From an uncultured Clostridia bacterium (GTDB lineage: Bacteria; Bacillota; Peptococcia; Peptococcales; Peptococcaceae): DNA of 64,000 nucleotides. Below the pieces are notes generated by a model, which saw nothing but the letters and a program-made list of their open reading frames with translations, did not search any database and had not been told where the DNA came from. Below, piece after piece: positions 45,338 through 53,022 of the stretch (the first letter of the stretch is position 1; the number at the start of each line of letters is the position of its first letter). The position numbers and the translations under genes were made by a program. The stretch covers positions 1-64,000 of the forward strand of contig CALXSY010000003.1 in NCBI GenBank assembly GCA_944391285.1. The letters are read 5' to 3'.

Positions 45338-47321
45338 TGCTGATTTCCACCCAGCCATAGCTTTCTAACTGATTATACAAAGGCAGGCTTTCACTGCTGA
45401 TGATGCTGATCCGCCATAATCCTTTGGCGGCAGAATTCAAAGTAAATGTTTTTTCGCTCTCCTTTTCCTCGCCGAAGCTTATGCCAAAATATTCGCTCCT
45501 TTGCACGATTTGCCCGTCCGGAGCGCAGATTTCTACCATAATACGCCCATGAGGCAGGCTTTTGTCGTCCCAAGACAATTTTTCCAAGCTTACTTTGATT
45601 TCCATCTCTCCGTCTTTTTCCGCTTGCCAATAATAATCCCAAACCTCGCCGGCTTTTAAATCAAACTGAGCCTTTAATGTTTCTGCTAAATTATCCACCC
45701 GCTCAATTTTATAAAGCAAGGCAGTGCTGTTCAGCCGGTTTTCTCCTACCTTGGTGCGCACCAATGCCGTATAGGAACCCTTTGACGAAAGTTTAACATT
45801 AACCGGCAGATAATTGGTGCTTTTAGCCTCCACCACCACCTTATAAGGCACTTCCAGCCAGGCTTGATCGCTGGTTAGATAAACCTCCCGCACCTCATCG
45901 TCCTTATTTTCCAAGCGAATATAACCGTCCTCCTGATAAAGCTCAATTTGCGCCTCGCTTGCCGCTGTCCACTGAGCCTGTACCAAACCGTTGCCTTGCC
46001 TGCACCAGTCATAGCCCAGGCTTTGGGCGGCTTTGGCAAAATTAACAGCAAAATTCTCCCGCTCTGCTCCTTGAGCCAAAGTATGGGCGGCACAAGCAGT
46101 AGCTGTCGCTGCCGCTACGCTGGTGCCTTCATCAAACATATATTTTTCGCCGAACCATTGGGGCACTATGCTCACAGCACAAGCCGGAGCAATGACAAAA
46201 TCAGTATACTCAGCGGCTCGGGGGCTGTAAGAGGGAATAAAATCCTCCGGCAAATTGATTCCTCGCCCTCGGCTGTAGCCTTCTTTAGTAATCAAAGCTC
46301 CCACTGCCAAAACTCCTTCAGCTTTTGCCGGATAGCTGATGCTGTCATTATTAGTGCCGTAATTACCGCCGGCAGCCACTACCGGCACCTTTTGCAGCCG
46401 GGCATTTTCCAAAGCCTGTAAAAGATTTGCGCCGGGCTCAAGATTCAGCGGCAGGCTTAAGCTTAGATTGATGATATCCGCTCCGTCTGCCAGGGCAGCG
46501 TTTATGCCTTTTGCCAGATTCTCCTGGCTGGCTTGTCCTTCTTGGGTAAAAATTTGATAGATTAATAAGCGGCTGTCCTTGGCTAATCCCTGATACTCCT
46601 CGCTCTCTGCGCCGATTAAGCCGGCGATAAAGGTGCCGTGCCCCAGATAATCGGAGCTCAGCTGCAAGCTTTCGTTATCTTCCGCAATGGCAGTCAAGGC
46701 TAAATTGATCCTGCCCTTAGCAGTTTCAAGGCTTAGATAATCTTTGGTTTCATTGTACAAACCAATCTCCTTTTCATCGCCGAAATCCAAATCTCCGTCG
46801 CTATCTACATAAACCATTGCTCCGTCAGCGGTTCTGACTAACAAGACGGCATATTCTCCCGTGCTCTCTAAATAAGGATAGGCGCTCAAATCATAAATGC
46901 CGCAGTAATATTTCGCCGCTTCTGCTGTCTTAGGCAGTCCATAGCGCCGATTGTCCAAATAAAGCCCAGCGCCCAAACTTTTTGATACTTTTTGCAGCTT
47001 CACCGCGCCGTCGGCGGTGTAGTTGCGGTAAATATCAATTTTACCCTGCAAGCCATCGGCGCCTGCATCGATGCCGCTGTCAATCACCGCAATTTTTAAA
47101 GGGCAGGAATTGTCTAAATCAATCCCCATCCTTTGGGCTATCTCCTGATTAAAGGCTTGATAATCGCTGTCGTTGGGATATAAAGGCAAAAAGGGATTGC
47201 TAAACTCGCTGTTTTGCTCCTTTTCGCTGGCTAACGCTTGGTAATTAATCAAGGTTAGCAAAACCACAAAAACGCCAAAAGCTATTTTAAACAAAAAAGT
47301 GCTTGTCCAAGTTTTATTCAT
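45330..47321 (-). CDS. Secreted S8-family serine protease (subtilase)
   Basis: A 663-residue exported protease. Residues 12-31 form a signal helix ending near QALAS. The catalytic triad is D81 (IAVIDSGIDAG), H228 (YLGHGTFIAG) and S401 (DEGTSVAAATAT), with oxyanion N320 (AAGGNYG). About 145 residues between Asp and His are an insertion containing YVDSDGDLDFGDE, a Ca-loop-like motif as in TPPII-type subtilases. After the catalytic domain come ~200 residues of beta-rich domains. No separate propeptide (I9) is evident. Monocistronic. Confidence 0.92.
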   Translation of the reverse strand: MNKTWTSTFLFKIAFGVFVVLLTLINYQALASEKEQNSEFSNPFLPLYPNDSDYQAFNQEIAQRMGIDLDNSCPLKIAVIDSGIDAGADGLQGKIDIYRNYTADGAVKLQKVSKSLGAGLYLDNRRYGLPKTAEAAKYYCGIYDLSAYPYLESTGEYAVLLVRTADGAMVYVDSDGDLDFGDEKEIGLYNETKDYLSLETAKGRINLALTAIAEDNESLQLSSDYLGHGTFIAGLIGAESEEYQGLAKDSRLLIYQIFTQEGQASQENLAKGINAALADGADIINLSLSLPLNLEPGANLLQALENARLQKVPVVAAGGNYGTNNDSISYPAKAEGVLAVGALITKEGYSRGRGINLPEDFIPSYSPRAAEYTDFVIAPACAVSIVPQWFGEKYMFDEGTSVAAATATACAAHTLAQGAERENFAVNFAKAAQSLGYDWCRQGNGLVQAQWTAASEAQIELYQEDGYIRLENKDDEVREVYLTSDQAWLEVPYKVVVEAKSTNYLPVNVKLSSKGSYTALVRTKVGENRLNSTALLYKIERVDNLAETLKAQFDLKAGEVWDYYWQAEKDGEMEIKVSLEKLSWDDKSLPHGRIMVEICAPDGQIVQRSEYFGISFGEEKESEKTFTLNSAAKGLWRISIISSESLPLYNQLESYGWVEISKK

Positions 47322-47390
47322 CGCTTTTCCTCACTGTTTTTATTTTAACGTACGCCTAAAATATTCGGCACATCTTTTAGCTTCCCTTGA

Positions 47391-47454
47391 CAAAAAAAAG
47401 GCTTATTTTCCCTTTAAATCGTTAATTTATCCGATCTAAAGCAAAAATAAGCCT
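47391..47454 (-). terminator. Long-stem terminator of the Mbeg1-like gene
   Basis: Minus strand: outer arms AGGCTTATTTT / AAAATAAGCCT and inner arms CTTTAGATCG / CGATTTAAAG (G-U tolerant), then eight T. Confidence 0.8.
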
Positions 47455-47467
47455 CTTTGCAGCACTA

Positions 47468-48610
47468 TTAGAAGGTTTCGTCTATTTTGCGCAGTATTTT
47501 ATTGTCTCTGATTGCTTCTTTTTTGATTTCCCCCATGAGGCGTTTTAATAAATCATTGAGCAAATCCTTTTTCTCTTTGTCCAAACCGCTGTAGGTTTTA
47601 AGTATACTCCGCCAATGATGCAAAAAATCCCCTTCCGTTAATTCCCACAAGGTTCTCGCTCTGCCCGATGCTAAAATATTAAACAAGGCTTCGACAAACT
47701 CTTCCTTTTCCTCGTTGGTGCAGGTTTTCAGCCAGTTGCGGAGTACATTGTCCGTATAGCGCCCAAACTGGGAGCGGCTTTCCAAATAAACAAAGCTCTT
47801 GCCCATAACCTCCCAGGACAAAGGAGCATGCTGCAAAAAAGCTTTGGCACTGCTGGAAATTACCTGATAGGATTCCTCATGCTCTAAAAGCATGCCCACT
47901 ATTGAAGACTCCGGGATAAAAGTATGAATAAGCGGCGAAACCAACTTATATTCTTCGGTCTGCAAAAATTCCTCCTGAAATCCCGGTCCGTCATTATTGT
48001 AAACGCCTTTAAGGCGCTTCTTTATTTCTTCCGGCGCTTTGACCGCGGCATAAACTGCCAGATTTCCGCCTTTGGAGTGACCGCCGGTATAGATTGCTTT
48101 ATTAGGGATTTGCTCGGAGATGTATTTTAAATATTCCAAAGCTTCTTGCTGCGAAGCTACATAGGGCGCATAGCTCATGATCAAATCCTCTTTCCAGCCC
48201 AGCAAGGTATCATCGGTGCCGCGGTAAGCCACATATATTTCGCCGTTGGGCAATAAAAAAGTTACCGCCGCAAACTGCATGGTTGTTTCCTCGTCATTGT
48301 GGCAAATATAGCCCAAAATTTTCACCTCGCTGAAGCGCTTGGTTTGCGCCGCTAAATGCAAAGCTCCCACTATCTCCTCTACTTTAATCAGCGCCAAGCG
48401 ATTGTTTTCCTTGCCGTCCACAGCCAGGCTAACATCTCTCAAGCTGGGAGCCAATCCCGGGGTAATGGTATGAATTTTCTCCGCCTTTGCTAAATCCAAA
48501 TAGGCGATAACCGAAAAAATGAGGCTGTCTACTTCATTAAACCCATCTGCCTCAAAGCTTAAATCTCCCCGCCATTTTAAATAGCTGAAGATATTATTCT
48601 TTCCCCCCAT
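47468..48610 (-). CDS. Mbeg1-like (DUF2974) alpha/beta-hydrolase
   Basis: A 380-residue cytosolic protein of the DUF2974/Mbeg1-like family. VAYRGTDDTLLGWKEDLIMSY and the nucleophile elbow YTGGHSKGGNLAVYAA (GHSKG, Ser nucleophile) are typical of class 3-like lipases; PESSIVGMLLEHEE near the acid residue is also conserved. Biological substrate unknown. Confidence 0.85.
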   Translation of the reverse strand: MGGKNNIFSYLKWRGDLSFEADGFNEVDSLIFSVIAYLDLAKAEKIHTITPGLAPSLRDVSLAVDGKENNRLALIKVEEIVGALHLAAQTKRFSEVKILGYICHNDEETTMQFAAVTFLLPNGEIYVAYRGTDDTLLGWKEDLIMSYAPYVASQQEALEYLKYISEQIPNKAIYTGGHSKGGNLAVYAAVKAPEEIKKRLKGVYNNDGPGFQEEFLQTEEYKLVSPLIHTFIPESSIVGMLLEHEESYQVISSSAKAFLQHAPLSWEVMGKSFVYLESRSQFGRYTDNVLRNWLKTCTNEEKEEFVEALFNILASGRARTLWELTEGDFLHHWRSILKTYSGLDKEKKDLLNDLLKRLMGEIKKEAIRDNKILRKIDETF

Positions 48611-48638
48611 TATCGCTCCTCCTTAATTTTAGATACGC

Positions 48639-48670
48639 AAAAAGAGGAGATTTGCGCTCCCCTCTTTTTT
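48639..48670 (-). terminator. mbl terminator
   Basis: Minus-strand GAGGGGAG / CTCCTC hairpin (one bulged base) followed by TTTTT. Confidence 0.7.
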
Positions 48671-48687
48671 CTCATCATCCTCTGGCT

Positions 48688-49707
48688 TTACATTCCGCCG
48701 TTATTGGAGCTGTTTTCTAACACGCTCAAATTTTGCAATGCCATGCCTGTCCCTAAAGCAACGCAGGAAATGGCGCCCTCGGGAATATACGTCGGCAAGC
48801 CTGTCCGCTCGGAAATCAAAGTATCCAATCCGTGCAACAAAGAACCGCCGCCGGTCATTACGATACCTCTGTTCATAATATCTCCTGCCAATTCCGGCGG
48901 AGTTTTCTCCAATACTTCCTTAACCGCTGCCACAATATCCTCAACCTGCTCGGTGATAGCTTTATTGATCTCTGCCGAAGTGATAGTAATAACTTTAGGC
49001 AGACCGGTCATTAAATCCCGGCCTTTGATTTCGGTGGAACGGTCATCATCTAAGCCTAACATAGCTGTGCCGATTTCCTTTTTAGCTTCCTCAGCGGTAC
49101 GCTCACCGATAACCATATTGAAATAGCGTCTGACATAGCGCACGATAGCTTCGTCAAATTTATCGCCGCCTACCCGAATGGATTTGCTGCATACTACGCC
49201 GCCTAAGGATAATACGGCAATATCAGTAGTGCCGCCGCCGATATCAACAACCATGCTGCCATGAGGTTCAGAAATATCGATGCCTGCACCCAAAGCTGCC
49301 GCTACCGGCTCTTCGATTAAATAAGCGGATTTGGCGCCGGCGGCTAAAGCTGCCTGCTTAACAGCTCTTTCTTCTACGCTGGTTACTCCCGAAGGGATAC
49401 AAACCATAACACGGGGCTTAAAGAAGCTTCTTTTGCCTACGGCTTTATCGATAAAGTATTTCAGCATTTTCTCTGTTACGTTATAATCAGCAATAACACC
49501 ATCTCTTAAAGGACGAATAGCCACAATATTGCCCGGAGTTTTACCTAGCATCTCCCGTGCCGACTCGCCTACTGCTATAACCTTTTTAGTATTGTTATCT
49601 ATCGCTACCACAGAAGGCTCATTTAATACTATCCCATTTTTCTTCACATACACCAGCACACTGGCGGTACCTAAATCGATTGCAATGTCTTCTCCTTTAA
49701 AAAACAC
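48688..49707 (-). CDS. mbl: Rod shape-determining protein Mbl (MreB family)
   Basis: An actin-like filament protein that directs lateral wall synthesis. The 339 residues include DLGTASVLVYVKKNG, VDIGGGTTDIAVLSLGG and GIVMTGGGSLLHGLD nucleotide-binding motifs. The start is GTG after GGAGAGAAAACAA. The position directly downstream of spoIIID mirrors the spoIIID-mbl linkage of Bacillus, which favours Mbl over MreB; no mreCD follows. Confidence 0.92.
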   Translation of the reverse strand: MFFKGEDIAIDLGTASVLVYVKKNGIVLNEPSVVAIDNNTKKVIAVGESAREMLGKTPGNIVAIRPLRDGVIADYNVTEKMLKYFIDKAVGKRSFFKPRVMVCIPSGVTSVEERAVKQAALAAGAKSAYLIEEPVAAALGAGIDISEPHGSMVVDIGGGTTDIAVLSLGGVVCSKSIRVGGDKFDEAIVRYVRRYFNMVIGERTAEEAKKEIGTAMLGLDDDRSTEIKGRDLMTGLPKVITITSAEINKAITEQVEDIVAAVKEVLEKTPPELAGDIMNRGIVMTGGGSLLHGLDTLISERTGLPTYIPEGAISCVALGTGMALQNLSVLENSSNNGGM

Positions 49708-49858
49708 TTGTTTTCTCTCCTTTATTTTATATTATTAGTCATCTTTTAGTATAAGTATTTCCCTAAATTGTCTGAAGTACACATCTTCTCTATTTTATAT
49801 TTTATTTCTTTTTGCGCAAATAAACAAGTGTTATTTTTTTATTTTCAGCATTTTTTTA

Positions 49859-50155
49859 TTATTTTTTCGGCAACGGTCTTTTATCATTAGTATTAGCAGA
49901 TTCGCCAAATAAATGAGAATACTTTTGCTTGGTTGCTTCGCCGCCTCTCAAATGTCTTTCGGCTTTGTTGGTTTCCAATATTTTTTTTACTTCTTCGTAA
50001 AGCTCCTTGTTTAACTCCGGCAGTCTCTCGGTTATATCCTTGTGCACTGTCGATTTGCTTATACCGAAGCGCTTGGCGCTTTCCCGCACTGTGGCGTTAT
50101 GTTTTAAACAATAATTTGCTATTTCCAATACCCTTTGCTCAATATAATTTTTCAA
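49859..50155 (-). CDS. spoIIID: SpoIIID mother-cell transcription regulator
   Basis: A sequence-specific DNA-binding protein acting in the mother cell during sporulation. Core: ATVRESAKRFGISKSTVHKDITERLPELN (HTH), then AERHLRGGEATKQKYSHLF. An upstream GTG overlaps the GGAGGA site; the TTG 9 nt further in gives an N-terminus MKNYIEQRVLEIA that aligns with SpoIIID of other species (M-x-x-YI-x-x-R), so I use it. The C-terminal tail is ~12 residues longer than the common clostridial form. Confidence 0.93.
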   Translation of the reverse strand: MKNYIEQRVLEIANYCLKHNATVRESAKRFGISKSTVHKDITERLPELNKELYEEVKKILETNKAERHLRGGEATKQKYSHLFGESANTNDKRPLPKK

Positions 50156-50396
50156 GAAGTCCACTCCTCCGCACCCATCTATTGATAGATTTATATGCGC
50201 AAGATTCGCGACTTATGAATATTATAGCCTACTTTTGGCAAAACATTTGGTATTTTATCCAACAACACTTTTAATCTACGTTTGTTATTTCGCTTTTCTC
50301 CTTTTTAAATCCTTCCCCTTAGGTAAATTATTATCTTTATTACCCTGTCACAATGCTAAAATTTCGTTTGCTAATAAAATATGTCAAGCCAAATTG

Positions 50397-50420
50397 AACT
50401 TTTGACTATGGTTAAAAGTT
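50397..50420. promoter_or_regulatory. Inverted repeat next to the LysR-A promoter
   Basis: AACTTTTGAC-TATG-GTTAAAAGTT, arms matching at 9 of 10 positions, ending 3 bp before the -35. A candidate autoregulatory site for the LysR protein. Confidence 0.5.
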
Positions 50421-50423
50421 AAC

Positions 50424-50452
50424 TTGTCTATTGTTTGCCGATATGCTATAAT
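50424..50452 (+). promoter_or_regulatory. Promoter of LysR regulator A
   Basis: TTGTCT, 17-nt spacer, TATAAT with an extended -10 TGC. Confidence 0.7.
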
Positions 50453-50529
50453 TAATATATTAATATATAAATTTTTTATTATTGCCAAACTTTTTTCAAT
50501 CTTCATTTTCGTTGAAAGGAAAGATATGC

Positions 50530-51438
50530 ATGAAAATAGAACAACTTTACTATTTTTCTGTGGTAGTCAAAGAAGGATCTATCTCAGATGCCGCAAATAA
50601 AATCTTTATGACCCCACAAACTATTAGTAAATCTATTGCTAACTTAGAAAAAGAGTTAGGTGCTGAGCTATTAACAAGACATCCTAAAGGAGTCGAGCTT
50701 ACCAAAGCCGGTCAGCTTTTTTACAAAAAAGTTGATAAGCTTTTGCACGATTATGGTCAGCTTAAAGCAGATTTCATCACTGAAGACAACACAAATGATT
50801 TTTCTCTAAGCAGCAAAGTTGAATTATATAACACCGCTTATATCAATGCAGAAATAATCGAACATATTATGCAAGAAATGTCCGCCCAGTATCCACATAT
50901 TGAAATTTCTTTTCTCGAACTTCCTTCTGAACTCATCATTCCCAGAGTTATTCAAAACAATAGCCTAGGTCTGCTGACTTGCATCACAGAGTATTTCCGT
51001 GATGTATATAAAGAAATGTATTCTGATGATATTGTATATGAAACTATGCGGCAGGAAGATTTGGGAATTTTAGTGAATGCAAAGTCACCTTTAGTCAAAT
51101 TAAAAAACATCTCTTTATTTGATGTCTTTGAACACCCCATCGTTTCTTACCATAGCCGCGATTTTTCTAAGTTACAATTTTTTTCTTCTAAAACCCTGCC
51201 AAATGCCAATATCGTTACCCGCTCTTCCAACAAAAGGGTTGCCTTGCAAGCAGTACAGAATAAAGGAGCAGTCATGCTAAGCGTGCGCTCCTACGAAAAC
51301 TGCTCAAGCCACATAAAATTTATTCCGCTTAAAGAAAATTTGCATATATCAACCCTTTTAATTAAACGGTCTTGTTTAAACGGAATGGCAGAAAATAAAA
51401 TAATTCAAAAAATCAGAGAATGTTACTCTGAATCTTAA
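50530..51438 (+). CDS. LysR-family regulator A
   Basis: A 302-residue LTTR. N-terminal HTH: MKIEQLYYFSVVVKEGSISDAANKIFMTPQTISKSIANLEKELGAELLTR; the rest is an effector-binding domain. AAAGGAAAG precedes the ATG. It converges on permease A, with a shared terminator. Its likely target is the phosphodiesterase A-permease A operon; the effector would be the imported compound or its product. Confidence 0.9.
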   Translation: MKIEQLYYFSVVVKEGSISDAANKIFMTPQTISKSIANLEKELGAELLTRHPKGVELTKAGQLFYKKVDKLLHDYGQLKADFITEDNTNDFSLSSKVELYNTAYINAEIIEHIMQEMSAQYPHIEISFLELPSELIIPRVIQNNSLGLLTCITEYFRDVYKEMYSDDIVYETMRQEDLGILVNAKSPLVKLKNISLFDVFEHPIVSYHSRDFSKLQFFSSKTLPNANIVTRSSNKRVALQAVQNKGAVMLSVRSYENCSSHIKFIPLKENLHISTLLIKRSCLNGMAENKIIQKIRECYSES

Positions 51439-51439
51439 A

Positions 51440-51473
51440 CAAAAAAGCTCCTATTTTATAGGAGCTTTTTTAT
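51440..51473. terminator. Bidirectional terminator between lysR A and permease A
   Basis: Stem AGCTCCTAT / ATAGGAGCT, with A run left and T run right. Confidence 0.85.
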
Positions 51474-51481
51474 AGCGATTT

Positions 51482-52885
51482 TTACATAAGCCCAATCAAA
51501 TACCAGTAAGGAACCATAATCACCATAATGGCAATTAATAAAAGCAGTGACTTGATTGTACAGATTTTTATCATATCGCCCATTTTAACCATACCGAAAG
51601 CAAACAAAATCAAGTATGCCGGGTATTCATACGGGAAAAATACAATTTCTTTTGCAATATATAATGTGACAATATGCGCCATAGGCTCAAATCCAGCTGC
51701 CAGGCAATATTGTGCAATTGGTCCCGGCAAAACAGCAGTCATAGCGAACGGTGACAAAACAAAATTAACCAGTGCCGCAAAAACAGCTGTGCCCAAAATG
51801 CCCCAATAATGACCTAAGCCTGCAATAAAAGGTACGCAAGCATTAGTAATTGCTGTACTTAAGCCTAATTGTGTTGCAATAGATCCTATACCTAAAAAAC
51901 CACCGATAACAAACATATTGTCCCAAGGAATATTTCTGATGCTGCTGTTATCAGCCAAGTTAACTCCCGGTAGATAGCAGATGATAACTGTAAAAAGGAA
52001 ACCATAAACAGCATCTAAGCCATGAAGCGGTTGCGAGAAAAGGCAGATAGCCAATATCACCAATACAACCACACCTTTTTTTTCTTCACTCTTCATTTTT
52101 CCAAGACCGGCATACTCATTTACAAAATATTCTTTACCTTTAACCGCATTTATTGTATTAGTACTTGTCTTCTCATACCATTTCAATGCCAGCCAAACCA
52201 AAAACATGGCAAAAAAAGGAATCGGCAGTGTATAATACATCAGTTGATACCATGTCAGGTTAAAACCCTCAATAACCATACCGGCTGAAGCATTCACTAA
52301 AGTTATCGTAATCGGACAATATAAGAATACCCCCAGCAAAATGCCGGCAATAGCAGCTGTCCAAGTAATAACTAAACTTTCCTTATCCCCAGGTTTAAGC
52401 TCTAATGACGAGTAAAGGGCGTAAGCAAAGGCAAACACCAAAACCATAGTTAACACGAAACCTACAAACATAATTACAAGACCAGTGAAAAACAATCCCC
52501 AAATCAACCCTTTAAAGGTGCCTCCGGTTTTTATAATACACCAAAGACCTAAGCGGTTTAAAATACCTGTTTTCTCTAAGATGCCTATTAAAACCATTGC
52601 TGTAATTGCTGTCAGCAGGTTGGTAGAAGTCCAAGCTGAAAACGCCATTTCAAATGTTGTTGCTCCACTGAGCACCCAACCGGTAGACATTATGAGAATA
52701 ACCGCAAAACCATTAAGGATTTCAAATGCCAAAAGAAATATGCCAAATATCGTAAATACTAAAAATCTTTGGAGCTGCACAGTATACACATCACTCAAAG
52801 GGAGAAACAGAGGTATTATTGAAATAATGATAGAAATAAGCCATTTAACGATTAGCCCTTTATTATTTTTTACTTGTACAGACAT
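51482..52885 (-). CDS. SLC13/ion-transporter-superfamily anion permease A
   Basis: A 467-residue membrane protein with about 12 helices, of the divalent-anion:Na+ symporter/IT type. Indicative segments: the re-entrant-loop-like STNLLTAITAMVLIGILEKTGIL and the second-half NFVLSPFAMTAVLPGPIAQYC. Substrates in this superfamily are di/tricarboxylates, sulfate and other organic anions; the substrate here is unknown. It is second in an operon with phosphodiesterase A, separated by a conserved hairpin. Confidence 0.82.
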   Translation of the reverse strand: MSVQVKNNKGLIVKWLISIIISIIPLFLPLSDVYTVQLQRFLVFTIFGIFLLAFEILNGFAVILIMSTGWVLSGATTFEMAFSAWTSTNLLTAITAMVLIGILEKTGILNRLGLWCIIKTGGTFKGLIWGLFFTGLVIMFVGFVLTMVLVFAFAYALYSSLELKPGDKESLVITWTAAIAGILLGVFLYCPITITLVNASAGMVIEGFNLTWYQLMYYTLPIPFFAMFLVWLALKWYEKTSTNTINAVKGKEYFVNEYAGLGKMKSEEKKGVVVLVILAICLFSQPLHGLDAVYGFLFTVIICYLPGVNLADNSSIRNIPWDNMFVIGGFLGIGSIATQLGLSTAITNACVPFIAGLGHYWGILGTAVFAALVNFVLSPFAMTAVLPGPIAQYCLAAGFEPMAHIVTLYIAKEIVFFPYEYPAYLILFAFGMVKMGDMIKICTIKSLLLLIAIMVIMVPYWYLIGLM

Positions 52886-52980
52886 AAAATTCCTCCTTTA
52901 CGATGTTATATTTTTAATATTATTATTATTCTATTAATTTCATATTTATTATCTTTTAGCTAAAGATATTTAATTGTGAA

Positions 52981-53016
52981 TTTTAGAACGGCAAAGCAAA
53001 GTTTGCCGCTCTAAAA
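52981..53016 (-). promoter_or_regulatory. Intercistronic hairpin A
   Basis: A 15-bp stem in the minus-strand RNA, arms TTTTAGAGCGGCAAA and TTTGCCGTTCTAAAA with one G-U pair, 6-nt loop, 6 nt after the phosphodiesterase A stop. No good T run follows, so it may be a stability or processing element or a leaky terminator. Shares AGAnCGGCAAA with hairpin B. Confidence 0.6.
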
Positions 53017-53022
53017 ACTATC

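Larger units (their letters stand above)
50165..50529. other. spoIIID/lysR divergent intergenic region
   Basis: No gene seen. It contains the LysR-A promoter and an inverted repeat listed separately. A 50360-50460 stretch is AT-rich, with repeated ATTAATAT units just before the lysR leader. Confidence 0.6.
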
